In this document: positions 19,481-29,549 of the stretch, in pieces
How positions within the stretch are numbered: the stretch's first letter is position 1
How the letters are laid out: each line of letters opens with the position of its first letter
DNA from: Cordylochernes scorpioides
Taxonomy: Eukaryota; Arthropoda; Arachnida; Pseudoscorpiones; Chernetidae
Reading direction: 5' to 3'
Assembly: GCA_030710605.1 (NCBI GenBank)
Contig: CP092872.1
Location: forward strand, 5,032,715 to 5,096,714
DNA length: 64,000 nucleotides
Made by a program: the position numbers and the translations under genes
The notes under the pieces: generated by a model
Database searches by the model: none
What the model was told of the DNA's origin: nothing
The model's input: only the letters and a program-made list of their open reading frames with translations

Positions 19481-19880
19481 AAGGAGAATTGCCATTGCCC
19501 CGTTAGTCAGCCACATTTAAGAGTTCCTTGTTCACGGTTACCGTAGCGGCTCGAACCTTTTTTTGCTAATAAGAGGAATACAAAATTAATACATATCTAA
19601 CTGAACCATTTCTCTAGTATATGTGTATATTCTGAATAACGTATTTCTCTCTTTAATCGATTCAATTTCTTCAATCAAATTTCCTCTGTCTTCTTAAGCA
19701 ATATAGACAACTGGTGACATTAAAGACATTTCACTCTCTTAAGTTTTCTCCATGAGTATATTTTGATATGCTACTTCCCTTCTCTCCTTGTTAAGTTAGG
19801 AAAAAGGGTAAAAACACTCTGTGGGAACTTATCAAAAATAAATAAAGAAAAATATTTATTATATTATTTAATTTATTATA
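19481..19880. other. Unannotated sequence
   Basis: AT-rich. A family D end fragment (TTTCACTCTCTTAAGTTTTC) near 19725 is possible. Nothing else seen. Confidence 0.35.
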
Positions 19881-19884
19881 TAAT

Positions 19885-20195
19885 ATTAAAAATAAAGAAG
19901 GCATATTCTGACCAAAAGCACATGTGCTTTTTAGATGGCAGAGCGATATCTGGTGGAACAGAAATCAACTAAACATTGATTTAACTCGCTTCCTGATATT
20001 TGACCAACCAATTTTCTTGATAAATCAAGAAAAGCCATCCACGAACGCGTTTCGCGCTGTTGGCGCTCGTCAGTGTGGAGTAGGCTGTAACCACTGCGAC
20101 CAAAAATATTTTTGGTCCCAGAGGTTTCTTGAGAAACCAAGAAATGGGTATTTAAGGCCGAACTTGCGCCAAGGCCAAAAATATATACAAATCTA
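19885..20195 (-). mobile_element. Penelope-like family A' copy
   Basis: AAGAAGGCATATTCTGACC, AGCACATGTGCTTTTTAGAT, GGCAGAGCGATATC, TTCTTGATAAATCAAGAAAA, the hammerhead, then AATATTTTTGGTCCCAGAGG and AAGAAATGGGTATTTAAGGC. A' differs from A in its outer ends and in stem II sequence. Confidence 0.7.
20038..20079 (-). ncRNA. Hammerhead ribozyme motif A3 (all core bases present)
   Basis: The minus strand reads TCCACA, CTGACGA, stem II GCGC-CAACA-GCGC, GAAAC, palindromic ACGCGT with triplet GTT, then CGTGGA. Every invariant core base is present. One C.A mismatch lies at the base of stem I. Stem III is two pairs within one copy but six across a dimer, as in Penelope-type hammerheads. Confidence 0.8.
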
Positions 20196-20636
20196 ATAGA
20201 GCATATGCATATTTTAGATGACACTGAAAGTTTTGAGATGTGAAAAATCAGACGCGGCCAATAGGTAGAAACGAGTGTTACATACAAAGACAATCTTTAG
20301 TTAAAAAATTATAATCCCTGTTATACATCCACCATATAGCCCTGATATTGCTCCATGTATCTTTTCTATAATTCCAAGCTTCAGAGAAGTCTTAATGGGA
20401 TTACAGAGGCCTGTTTCTGCTGTAGAATGGAGATGCACGAAGACATTGGCTCAGATAACTGTAAACAAATTGAATCCTAGTTAAAAGGATGGTAAAATGT
20501 ATTGAGTCTGATGATATTAATTTTAAGAGAACGAAATTAATTTTCCAATTGCATAGGTGACGGATTCTAGTAGATTCGTTTTTGATTTGCATAACGGAGA
20601 ATTCTAAATCAAGAAGAATAAGACAAAGGTGGAAAG
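20196..20636. other. Unannotated sequence
   Basis: Nothing supported was seen. The short frames are uninformative. Confidence 0.35.
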
Positions 20637-21112
20637 ATTATGAAAAAGGCATATCCTTATCGTGCATTGGAAGTTGCTGATGGCTTGCGCCATCTATTGG
20701 AATAAATATCAACTATTCTCTTTGATTTTTAATTATTTCAGAATTGACCAAATACCCATTCTTGATTAATCAAGAAAAGCTAACCACGGACGCCTTTCGG
20801 GCTGTTGGCCCTCATCAGCGTGGTGCAAGCTGTACCTCAACGACCAAAAAAACTAGTCATTCAGGCATCCTGAAAAATCACAAAACGGGTAGTTAAGGCC
20901 AGAATTGCGTGAGATCACGACACAATGTGAAAAAAAAGTGATTTGGCCAATTCTGGAATAATTAAAAATCAACGAGAATAGTTGATATTTATTACGATAG
21001 ATGGCGCAAGCCATCAAGAACTCTCAGTTGCACGATGAAGAGATGCCTTTTTCATAATTTATGCACTTTATCCCAGTACAATATCACATTAGTACTATTT
21101 TTTTCAAAAGGT
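20637..21112 (-). mobile_element. Penelope-like family A copy with ~115-bp inverted ends
   Basis: Left end TTATGAAAAAGGCATATCC through TTGATTTTTAATTATTTCAG is inverted at 20945-21060 (GAATAATTAAAAATCAACGA ... GAAGAGATGCCTTTTTCAT). The hammerhead is at 20783-20824, followed by ACTAGTCATTCAGGCATCC and the tail ATGCACTTTATCCCAGTACA, TTAGTACTATTTT. Confidence 0.75.
20783..20824 (-). ncRNA. Hammerhead motif A4 (one stem III change)
   Basis: The minus strand reads ACCACG, CTGATGA, GGGC-CAACA-GCCC, GAAAG, GCGTC, CGTGGT. Catalytic core and stems I and II are intact. C15.2 is changed to G, breaking the ACGCGT palindrome. Confidence 0.75.
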
Positions 21113-21890
21113 GAAAGGGGTTTATCTTGGGTTTCGTTAATACGAACTTTCGTACAGCCATGTTCTTCTTCAGGTGTTAGTAAATATTTGTAGTAAAACC
21201 TATCATAGATACAATTGAGATCGTATTTGCATATATATTTAAAAGGAATGAGATGATAACCTCCAGCCCTTGTTGCGTTCGAAAAATGGGTGCCAGGAGA
21301 AATAAAAGAAACGAACTTTTTTTTCGGTACCAACAGTCTACTAAAAATAAAAGATACGCAAATTTATATAGCTATGACAAATAAATATATATATCTACGT
21401 GTATGCAAATAAATATTTAAAAAATCTGAAACTTCCAATTACGTAAATTAACATAACAAATAAACTATGCTATACAATAAGTACTATAAATATCAAAGGA
21501 TTATATGTAAATTAAAGTAGAATATAATTTGTAAAATCTGAAGGGAATATATTGAAGAGGAAGAGAAATAAAATTAGAGCAGTATGCAATTAGGGAAACA
21601 AAAACAAGGATTAAAACGAGATATTTTCTTGCAATGGTCACGAAGACACGATTGATAAATATAGGAAGGTTTAGAGAGATATCTTAAAATAAGAACAAAG
21701 TGGCTGTTGGGAAAAGTTTGTCTTTTATCTTTGTAAGTTATGAAAATATTAGAGCAGGCGTTTCTTCAGCATATTGTAAATATATAGTGATTGAAGAATA
21801 GCATATGTCGAAAGCTTGTGTCACTTACAAAGATGAAAAAAGATAATTCGAAATCATTGAGTAAAATTAATACAAAGCAACAACGCACCA
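21113..21890. other. Unannotated AT-rich sequence
   Basis: The minus frame at 21052-21333 overlaps the Penelope-like tail and is not supported. Nothing else seen. Confidence 0.35.
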
Positions 21891-21897
21891 TCTACAT

Positions 21898-22082
21898 TGT
21901 AACAAAGTATTTATTAATTATATAATTTTCATTAACAGATTGGTAATTTTTATGTGTATATTTTGCTACTCTGTAACCATCCCTCATTGCTTATCTTTTG
22001 TTTACCATTCATAGTTTGTTCTTGCCTTAAATAAATTGCTGTGTCATCCTGAAGTTTCTCTTTCCTAATTTTCCACGTGGCA
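21898..22082 (+). mobile_element. Solo LTR, family LTR-1
   Basis: 185 bp starting TGTAACAAAGTATTTATTAA and ending TTCCACGTGGCA. TTTTGCTACTCTGTAACC and CCTTAAATAAATTGCTGTGT (polyadenylation-like) are inside. It is colinear with 50171-50357 and inverse to 2699-2879. Flanks ACAT/ATAT are a possible imperfect 4-bp duplication. Confidence 0.65.
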
Positions 22083-22134
22083 ATATATTGGAAATGAAAA
22101 CATCAAGGCACGTATGTTACCTTTACATATAAAT

Positions 22135-22432
22135 CAAACTTCTAATGTCCTTACTGCGATGAAAAAATATTGGGAGGGTTTGGCTCATCAGTGGTGAACC
22201 CTCCCAATATTTTATGATCGCAGTAAGGACAGTAGAAGTTTGAATTATATGTAAAAGTAACATACGTGCCTTGATGTTTTTATTTCCAGTATATTGAATA
22301 AAATTATTAAAAGTTATTCACCGTGTACAGGTGAACGTTTGTTTTTACAAACAGTTTGTATTTCTCCATTTGACATTGTTAAGCCAGTAGAAGGGCGTCG
22401 TTACTCAAAAACTTGCACATTTCACAATTATG
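22135..22432. repeat. R palindrome plus duplicated spacer
   Basis: 22135-22255: AAACTTCTAATGTCCTTACT and its inverse AGTAAGGACAGTAGAAGTTT flank ATTGGGAGGGTTTGGCTCAT and its inverse. 22263-22430 is about 93% identical by eye to the spacer at 15790-15950, including TTCACCGTGTACAGGTGAA. Confidence 0.7.
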
Positions 22433-22434
22433 AA

Positions 22435-22725
22435 AAGGGGGTCGGTGGAAGGGTGGTCTAAACCGTTGGTTTTCGACCCCTATGACTCAGGATTGAATCC
22501 CGCATCAGGCACTTTTTTATAATTAGAAGTAATACACCAATGGCCCCCGATTCTTGTAAAATTCTAACCCAATCAGCAGTGAAAGTAACCAAACAGGGCT
22601 CTGGCACATTTGTAAGTGAAAAAATCGAACTGCTTTTCACATGTGTAGACATGTGGTGCACAGTAAAAGCAGTCGCTTACTATCCACCATGATTAACATG
22701 GCCTGTACACACACCAAGCGTGTGC
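22435..22725 (+). mobile_element. SINE-1, near full length
   Basis: The head GGTGGAAGGGTGGTCTAAAC has box B GGATTGAATCCCGC. The body TTTGTAAGTGAAAAAATCGA, ACATGTGTAGACATGTGGTG and GCAGTCGCTTACTATCC follows. The 3' end is truncated near TGGCCTGTACAC. Confidence 0.7.
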
Positions 22726-22962
22726 TTGTGTGTGGGATAAATAAAAAAAAAACAATGGTTGCCTGTAAAGTCGGTTTTACGGGCGAAGATTTTACGTGAC
22801 AACGGTAGAATATTTATTGATATGAATATAATTAAATTGCACAATACGCACAAGGAATTGAATGAAAATAAGAATTGCACAAATTTTAACTATAGAAATA
22901 TATTTTGTTTACTAAAACATTGTACATGTAAACTTAAACTTAACTAATTCCTATTTGAGTGT

Positions 22963-23441
22963 TTAAGGAAGTGTTTCTGCTGTAATGTGTCTTGCGAAAG
23001 TCAAGTCGATAGTTGTTCCTTTTAACGTAGTTGACTTAGAAACGTTTGATACGAAATCAAGATTATACGTATTTTTCATGAAATTAAGAAACGAGTTGTC
23101 AGGCTTTACGTTTTTGTTAAAATCACCACACAGAAGAATCGGTATACTAGAATCAACTTGCACGAACGGTGGCACGTACTGGCTGTTGTGAATGTACGGA
23201 CCGAGTCCTTGCCATAGTAACATTCCAATATCCTGCATACTAGCTCCTGGATGAATATATACAGCACCGAGTATAAACTTGAAGCTAGTATTAGCGGCGA
23301 AGCAAGTAACTTCAGTCATGCACATGTCACCCTTGGTTTTAATGACACGAGTTACGTCTGTAATCGCAATTTGGAACACTTCCGCCGTAGATGTCGATGA
23401 TAATTTACGATAGATCGCCACTCCACCAGCCGCGTTGGTAT
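22963..23441 (-). pseudogene. Endonuclease/exonuclease/phosphatase-domain remnant of a mobile element
   Basis: 152 codons on the minus strand, open a few codons further upstream with ..NAAGGVAIYRK. The order GGVAIYRK, ..FQIAITDVT.., FILGAVYIHPGAS, ILLCGDFNKNV and KGTTIDLTFAR matches the APE-like endonuclease domain. The GDFN motif carries the catalytic Asp/Asn, and the late TTIDLTFAR strand is also recognisable. The final SDH-type catalytic motif is missing because the frame stops at HITAETLP. The N-terminal Glu motif lies beyond the broken start. Such domains occur in LINE polyproteins and in Helentron-type Helitrons. I cannot separate these without a search. No polymerase or helicase is adjacent. 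Confidence 0.6.
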
Positions 23442-23442
23442 T

Positions 23443-23735
23443 TGAAAATCAAAACACTTATTCAGATCGAAGGTTCAAATTTTTGCTAAATAAATTTGAA
23501 ATTAAATAAAATTTGTAATTGTAAATGATGAAGTTGAAAATTAAAACATTTACTTAAATTAGATGTTAAAATTCTTGCTCAACACAGTTTAAATAAAGTT
23601 TTCTTATATCTGCCACTTTTTCTTAATATTTGTAATTTTAAAGAATCAATTCGAAAATCAAAACCTTTATTCAGATCGAAGGTTCATATTTTTGCTAAAT
23701 AAATTTGAAACTATTTAAAATTTGTAAAATAATAA
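23443..23735. repeat. Tandem duplication, ~210-bp spacing
   Basis: AAAATCAAAACACTTATTCA, GATCGAAGGTTCAAATTTTT and TGCTAAATAAATTTGAAA at 23443 recur at 23653 with few changes. AT-rich spacer between. Confidence 0.75.
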
Positions 23736-23759
23736 TTAATTAATTAATTATTTTTAAAC

Positions 23760-24085
23760 TAATAATTTACACCACACGTGTGAACTTGTATTATGACGCT
23801 TTCTTGTTTTTCCAACGCCAAGAACGTTCGAGAAAGACAAAGACAGAGACAAGCATGCGCCGAATTAATGCGCCTAATTCTCTAGCGCTGCGCGCGCAGC
23901 ACTCTCGTTCGGTGACTCATCGTAACGTTACCGGGCGTTACACTTTTTCATAAGTGACTCCCAGCCGCAACCTAATTTAAGACGTTGTCACGTCAAAAAT
24001 AACAATTAAAATAAATATCGTTCAATTTTCATTCTTTATTTCGACTTAGAGCGCTGCGTCCCCCTAGGGACACTTGCACTTTAAA
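23760..24085. other. GC- and CpG-richer block, probable mobile-element terminal region
   Basis: Contains ATTAATGCGCCTAATTC, GCGCTGCGCGCGCAGCAC (self-complementary), CGTAACGTTACCGGGCG and CGTCCCCCTAGGGACAC (palindromic). Composition contrasts sharply with flanks. No frame. Its position just upstream of the endonuclease remnant suggests the same element, but that is inference. Confidence 0.35.
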
Positions 24086-25080
24086 GATAAACAAAATTTT
24101 GAAATAAAAGAAAGATATTTTAAATATGTACAGAATTAGTATGCAAGTTAGTTAGATGAAAAGATTAAAAATATCAACACAATTGATATATGTACAATGG
24201 ATTGGTATGCAAATCTAGTTAAATAAAACCAAATTGTAAAGTATTGTGTGTATTCGAGAAAAACAATTTACAGATAAAAAAAGTTTAAGGAATATTTTAG
24301 AATGACAATAAAAATACATATTATTATATTTTCATTGAATTTTAAATATAAAGAGAAGTTGCTTTGCCTAAAAAATTAATATTTTTTAAGAAAAAAGATG
24401 TGAGTAATCTTCATTGAAAGGAGTATCTATAGGCTATGTAGCCAAGTAACAAGATTCCACATGGAGAGATACAACCAAGACCTGAATCAACCAACGCTAT
24501 TCAATCTAGATATACTTAAAGTATAAAATCATATGCATATTCAATGAGTATCATAAATAATGTATGTCACGACCCCCAACAATCCTTTTAGTACATCCAA
24601 ATAACTACTGAAGATGGAAATACAAAAAAATATTATTTCAAAAAAATGAAATCTATTGATTGAAGGGGTAAAAAATCGTAAAAAAAATTGATTTAGTTTC
24701 TTTGTTTTATTTTGGTCATGAATAAATAAAGAGTAAATGGATGCATATTTTCTTAGTGGGAATATAGACTGTATCAAATGATTTTGTTGGGATTTTTATT
24801 GAACAGAATTTAGCAATCGTTCTAATTTAACCTCAATTGTTGACTTTGCTTAGAATTATTAATGAAACTGATTCCAAGAATTATTAATTAAACATTATAT
24901 TTATTGATTTACAAGAGAGAGATAATATATAAAAGAGAAACTAATATTGAACAAAGGAACTTTTTTCTGTTTCGGTTAGCTCTGTGAGCTTACACACGCT
25001 CTGTGGAACAATTAATTAATATATATACAACATAAATAGAATTAAATCTCCTAGACATTAATTAAATAATTTAAAAGGTT
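24086..25080. other. Unannotated AT-rich sequence
   Basis: Nothing supported was seen. Confidence 0.4.
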
Positions 25081-25084
25081 TCTG

Positions 25085-25265
25085 AGATGAGTTTATTTTT
25101 ATTGAAAGCATTTCAAGCTTTCGGACATCTTTGTCCTTCTTCAAGAGAACATATATAATGGATAAAAAGTCGTCTGATGCCATGGGCGTTTTATTCATTA
25201 TATATGTTCTCTTGAAGAAGAACAAAGATGTCTGAAATCTTGAGATGGTTTTAATAAAAATAAAC
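25085..25265. ncRNA. Inverted pair of hammerhead-like motifs, family F
   Basis: Minus copy (25104-25149): TTCTC, TTGAAGA, A, GGACA/TGTCC stem II, GAAAG with palindromic AGCT, triplet CTT. Plus copy (25205-25245): TCTC, TTGAAGA, A, GAACA/TGTCT, GAAAT, then GAGA closing stem I. C3 is U while G8 is kept, giving a U.G core pair. The two face each other across about 55 bases. Confidence 0.45.
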
Positions 25266-25384
25266 CAATCTCCGGAAACATTTAAAAATGTTTAATCGTT
25301 TTAATTACAAAAAAAAAAAAAACATTTAAAATAATAAATTGGGTTTTATGATCGACGACTAATTTCAAGATTTAATTGCATTTA

Positions 25385-25630
25385 TTGAAAATATTTTCGG
25401 ATAAACAAAGGTTTTGAGTGTTGTAGAATCTCTTATGTTTTTATTTAAGAGTTCAGTATTTGGTTTTTGAACTATTTTTCTCACTTTTTTGTTCTTATTG
25501 TGGTCTATTTTCGGATAAACAAAGGTTTTAAGTGTTGTAGGCCCTCATATGTTCATTTAAGAGTTCATTATTTGGGTTTTAAAACTATTTTTCTGATATC
25601 TTTGTTTTTATTATTGTCTATTTTCGCCTC
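25385..25630. repeat. 114-bp tandem duplication
   Basis: ATTTTCGGATAAACAAAGGT at 25393 recurs at 25507, followed in both by GAGTGTTGTAG/AAGTGTTGTAG and AAGAGTTCAKTATTTGG. Confidence 0.75.
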
Positions 25631-25750
25631 TTTTATTTTACATAGATATTTGTATAAAAATCTGCAGTTTGTGCCGCTTTAATAGGTTTGAAAAATACTT
25701 AAGATAAAATAAGATATATGAATTCATTTTAGTTATAAATACAAAAAAAG

Positions 25751-26240
25751 TTGGAATTCAATTCGAAGCGGTTGTTACCTCAGGCTGAAACAGAGGGTGA
25801 AAACAAAAGAAAAAAAATCTGCACCTTACGTCCAATTAGAACCTCCAAGCGCCGCAGGGGACAACGGAAATTGTCAGTCGCCAGTGCACACATTGAGGTG
25901 AAGACTGTCGTGGCAGAGGTTTTTACTGGTTGGCAAGCTACCTGGATCTTCTAGCATCTCAATTAGGACACTTCAGGCAGAAAGAGACATCTTTTATATT
26001 AGCGACGATTAGAGAAAAAATGAACCTTGTTCTTATCAGTAGAGAGGTTTTTGATGGTTGGCAAGCTACCTGGATCTTCTAGCATCTCAATTAGGACACT
26101 TCAGGCAGAAAGACACATCTTTTATATTAGCGACAATTAGAGATTGATGGTTGGCAAGCTACCTGGATCTTCTAGCATCTCAATTAGGACATTTCAGGCA
26201 GAAAGAGACATCTTTTATATTAGCGACAATTAGAGAGAGA
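25751..26240. repeat. Unrecognised frame followed by a three-copy tandem repeat
   Basis: 25751-25954 is open for 67 codons with a basic centre (TSKRRRGQRK) but no family I know. TGGTTGGCAAGCTACCTGG with CTTCTAGCATCTCAATTAGG starts at 25927, 26055 and 26148, so the frame's end lies inside the repeat. Coding potential is doubtful. Confidence 0.45.
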
Positions 26241-26274
26241 GAGAAAAAAAAACGTTGTTCTTGTCAGTAGAGAA

Positions 26275-26605
26275 GTTTTTTTTTTTTCTTATCCTTAATA
26301 CACGTGGTACAGGCCATGTTAATCATGGTGGGTAGAAATTAGCGACTGCTTTTACTGTAAATGGTCAAGTTTGATCATCTTCCCGGCTCAAATAACAGCC
26401 GAAACTGATGAATGAACCAGTCCGAAGACCTCACTAAACCATTAAATCGGTAGTATCGACGGACGGTGTGCACAGAGGGCAGGGACGTAATCAACGCGAG
26501 CTGATGACTCGCGCTTACTGTGGGAATTCCTTTTACTGTAAGTGCACCACATATTTGCACATGTGAAAAGCAGTTCGACTTTGTACTTACAAATATATCA
26601 GAGAC
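26275..26605 (-). mobile_element. SINE-1, truncated, interrupted by ~157 bp
   Basis: The minus-strand SINE-1 body (ACACGTGGTACAGGCCATGT, ATTAGCGACTGCTTTTACTG) is interrupted at about 26368-26524 by GC-richer unrelated sequence (CTTCCCGGCTCAAATAACAG ... GAGCTGATGACTCGCGC). It then resumes with CTTTTACTGTAAGTGCACC and CAGTTCGACTTTGTACTTAC. The repeated TTTTACTGTAA at both sides suggests insertion or duplication. Confidence 0.6.
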
Positions 26606-27200
26606 CCGTTGTAGAGGAGTAAACATTATTCATTCGTTAGGATTTCAGAATTGTATTTGAGGTTCAGTATTTCATTTTATGAGAGAACATCTGTCTGTTG
26701 AAACTGCTTCCGTTGATGACGTCCTGGCATTATCTGCTATAAAACGTGCCTTTTGAAATAATAATAAATGCTGGAAAAGAAGGAGTTCAAGGCAGCCAAT
26801 GGGAGGCCGACGGATGGGGCTAGGTGGATGCAGTGGCTGGAATGAGGAAAAGCGAAACAGAAAAAAAAAAAAGAACTTGAAAACAAATTAGAACGGGAGG
26901 ATTTGTCCTAATCCCCGATTGTTATAGTGAAAATACATTTAAATATATAATTCATTAAATAATACTTTACTATTTTTCTTAATTGATAATAAATATAATT
27001 TTCTCTTATGTTTTCGTCGTATATTTTAAAAGTGGTACAAGCAGCGACACCTTCAACCCAGCCGACCAAGAATAGAGGTGACTCCCTCTATAGAACTGTC
27101 GTCACAACACAGAGTGGCGGTGAAATCACAATAATAAAATTTCTACGATGATATTCCTTGAAGAGAGAGAGAGAGATTGAAACTGATTTATTACAATGTA
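26606..27200. other. Unannotated sequence
   Basis: 26755-26910 is purine-rich and moderately GC-rich without a frame I recognise. A GAGAGAGAGAGA run lies near 27164. Confidence 0.35.
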
Positions 27201-27204
27201 CATA

Positions 27205-27300
27205 TAAGATTATGGCGCTCTGCCATCTAAAAAAGCACATGTGCTCGTGGTCAGGAATTGCCTTCTTTATTTTTAATATCAAAAATTTCAATTGTTTTTT
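27205..27300 (-). mobile_element. Penelope-like family A' fragment
   Basis: TTATGGCGCTCTGCCATCTA, AAAAGCACATGTGCTCGTGG and TCAGGAATTGCCTTCTTTAT are the inverse of the A' left end. No hammerhead part. Confidence 0.55.
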
Positions 27301-27439
27301 CATATAAGATTATATAAGTTTAAATACAGAATAAATATAAATATGAATAAATATGGTTATATAACGATAAATATATGAATAAATAGATAAAAATATAAAA
27401 TAATTGATAAATATACATATATATATAAATATATATACA

Positions 27440-27600
27440 AGTCGTCATTGGTGGCGCCCACCTTGAAAAAGACTCGGCCACCGATGGACTGCGAGAGTTC
27501 TTTCCCACAGAGTGGGCAGGTCGATAAGATGGCTGGAATTACCCACCTCAAGACCAAGATGGTACTTGTAGATGGTAGCCACACTTGTGATATTTATTGC
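27440..27600 (-). other. Possible second exon or exon relic beside the CARP exon
   Basis: This block is distinctly GC-richer than its flanks and is followed to the left by TA-rich sequence. On the minus strand one frame reads CPLCGKELSQS, IGGRVFFKVGATND. An acceptor-like CTCTCGCAG precedes TCCATC in the phase required by the CARP exon's end. IGGRVFFKV is only faintly like the next CARP segment (NTGxSVVFRV). It could be a diverged exon, an unrelated exon or an element. Confidence 0.25.
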
Positions 27601-27804
27601 CTCGGGATGGAGGCCGACGCCGAACAGAGAAAAAAGAGAGAAATGAAAGAAAAAAAAATCAAAATTCTCCTCTTCAGGGAAGATCATAATTACCACAAAG
27701 GTGATTTTCCAACCCTAAAAGTCTTTTATCGAATAAGTGAATTTTTGTGAAGAGAGAGCCAGCATGACGCAGACGACGTGCAGGAGCAGCATCGTTCTAC
27801 GTTA

Positions 27805-27805
27805 T

Positions 27806-27848
<43 letters not shown>
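27805..27848 (+). repeat. (GA)n microsatellite
   Basis: About 19 GA units beside the splice donor of the CARP exon, on the intron side. Confidence 0.9.
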
Positions 27849-27851
<3 letters not shown>

Positions 27852-27868
27852 GTAGAAATATGACCTAC

Positions 27869-28005
27869 CTGGAGGTTGTCAACCTGAAGCGGCTTGAGAT
27901 GGGGGTCGTAGAGGAGAGTCCTGGGGTCAACGTTGACAGGGGACTGACGTTTGCCCTTACTGCAGAGCTTCCACTCGGGGTTGACAACGCCCCAGAACTC
28001 TGGAC
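27869..28005 (-). CDS. Carbonic anhydrase-related protein (CARP, CA10/CA11-like), internal exon
   Basis: A 137-base internal exon on the minus strand. It is preceded by TGTGTAG (acceptor) at 28006 and followed by GTAGGT (donor) at 27868. The 45 complete codons read PEFWGVVNPEWKLCSKGK, RQSPVNVDPRTLLYDPHL, KPLQVDNLQ. FWG.(V/I)NPEW.LC..GKRQSPVN(V/I) is the early alpha-carbonic-anhydrase fold block. GKRQSPVNV and the (L/F)YDP.L spacing point to the CA10/CA11 group. Those proteins are secreted and catalytically dead because zinc-ligand histidines are lost, and they act in neurons as neurexin partners. The histidines lie in later exons not seen here, so loss of catalysis is inferred from family. 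Exon phase is 2 at entry and 0 at exit. The polypyrimidine tract at the acceptor is weak. Neighbouring exons are not found with confidence, so the introns are probably long and repeat-filled. Confidence 0.8.
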
Positions 28006-28092
28006 CTACACACAGTTCCCACTGTCATCATTGATTTATCCATACCTCTATCACAATATATACATTTATAGCAAATTACGAAAATAATACGC

Positions 28093-28325
28093 CATTGCCG
28101 GTCCAAAGTCCAGATGAAAAAGGAGGAAGGGGAGCAGTAACAAGCTCACTAAAAAAACAGGGTTCAGTTGGCCCGACTGATAGTACTCTGTAAGGACTCC
28201 TATCCTTGGGTTACAGGATAATCAGCAGTGTCTGTTCTCCATGTTAGGAACGGCTGCACAAGGCGTCTGTTCCTCATGTTAGAGGCGGCCATTTAATACC
28301 AGGTCAAAGTCCAATTTACACTTCT
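28093..28325. repeat. GC-richer dispersed repeat X, copy 1
   Basis: GCCATTGCCGGTCCAAAGTC, GGGGAGCAGTAACAAGCTC, CTGATAGTACTCTGTAAGG, CTCCATGTTAGGAACGGCTG and GCGTCTGTTCCTCATGTTAG all recur at 43755-43950. Probably the end of a non-LTR retrotransposon. No long frame survives. Confidence 0.7.
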
Positions 28326-28845
28326 CTGTAGGTGACCTCAGGGAAATTCTGGATAAAACCAGCGCTTTAACGTAACTGGAACCTATATGGAGTCGTGCAT
28401 AACGAAAATAAACCGAAACCTAGTGAGCGATAGCAGTTAGGGCCTAGCAGTGATATCTAGGAATCCACTTCCTTTGTCTATAAGCCTGGTTAGTACTTTA
28501 TGTTTTGGTTTGGTGGACTGTATCTAGATAAGCCAGACCTTTTCAGCTGATTAATATCCTTGAATTAGAGCTGTTCGATTCTTTATAAAACTTCTGACTA
28601 CGTGATAAACGTCAAACCTCTTCAACTAGGTGAATCTCCAAACGCTAAATAATTGGAGCATAGACTCAAAGAATCAGACCGATTCCAAGACTGACTGCAA
28701 ACAGACTGATTTTATTGGCCAGCTGGCAGTTTTATACAATAAAATTTTGCTTATTTAGCTAAAGTAACAAAATTTACATAATGGCGTGAACACCTAGATT
28801 CCTTATTGATTTAGTTAAAATATACATTTATAATCAAAATAGGTA
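28326..28845. other. Unannotated sequence, possibly CARP intron
   Basis: Near-balanced composition with no frame or repeat I recognise. It lies upstream of the CARP exon on the gene's strand. Confidence 0.35.
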
Positions 28846-28849
28846 TATC

Positions 28850-28955
28850 CTGACCACGTTCACATGAATCTTTTAGATGGAAGATACACTAGATGGCACT
28901 CTGTCATCTAAAAGGTTCATATGAACGTGGTCAGGATATGCCTTCTTTTAAATTT
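28850..28955. repeat. Short palindrome of Penelope-like A' ends
   Basis: AGGTATATCCTGACCACGTT and its inverse AACGTGGTCAGGATATGCC flank a small loop with CACTAGATGGCACTCTG. Two A' left ends are joined tail to tail. Confidence 0.7.
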
Positions 28956-29094
28956 TAATACCAACACCTGACCTTTTTATTATTTTATTTTTTATATTAT
29001 TTTTTTTTTCATATTTACACACACCCATATATATATATATTTAATTAAATAATTATATATAAGCGATAGAACTCTTCCTGTTTAGATAATCAAA

Positions 29095-29182
29095 TAAAAT
29101 AAAGCACGAAGGAAGATGAAAATAAAAAGAAACTCATCTTCCTTCGTGCTTTACTTTATTTGATAATTATATATATTTAATT
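29095..29182. repeat. Inverted repeat, ~36-bp arms
   Basis: ATAAAGCACGAAGGAAGATG and CATCTTCCTTCGTGCTTTA pair with a short loop. TAATCAAATAAAAT / ATTTGATAATTA extend the arms. Confidence 0.75.
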
Positions 29183-29184
29183 AA

Positions 29185-29400
29185 AAAAGCATTTATTGGA
29201 TCAAAATATCATTTATTTTATCAATATTTCAGTTGGCTGAACGCCAACCATTATCAAGGTATTATAACATTTTATTGTGTGTCAACAACAAGGTGTTATA
29301 ACACCTTGATAAAGGTTGGCGTTCAGCCAACTGAAATATTGATAAAATAAATGATATTTTGATCCAATATATGCCTTTTTAATTAAAGATTTATTTATGG
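29185..29400. mobile_element. Head-to-head pair of Penelope-like family C ends
   Basis: The minus copy holds its hammerhead-like motif at 29226-29265, the plus copy at 29304-29343. Both carry TTGATAA or its inverse, GGTTGGCGTTCAGCCAA and GAAATATT. Outer arms TTGGATCAAAATATCATTTA and TAAATGATATTTTGATCCAA pair. A (TA)n run follows at 29418-29446. Confidence 0.65.
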
Positions 29401-29413
29401 ATTGCTCTATTTT

Positions 29414-29454
<41 letters not shown>

Positions 29455-29549
29455 GAATATTTTGTATCAAAAATAAAACCAAACATTTTATTTATTACAA
29501 ATACCAATATTTCAATATAAATATATATATAGGTATTAAAAACTAGAAG

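Noticed and set aside
27428..27750. 100-codon plus frame opposite the possible CARP-flank exon
   Set aside because: Ends in a lysine-rich run over an AAGAGAGAAATG tract; probably a shadow of minus-strand sequence.
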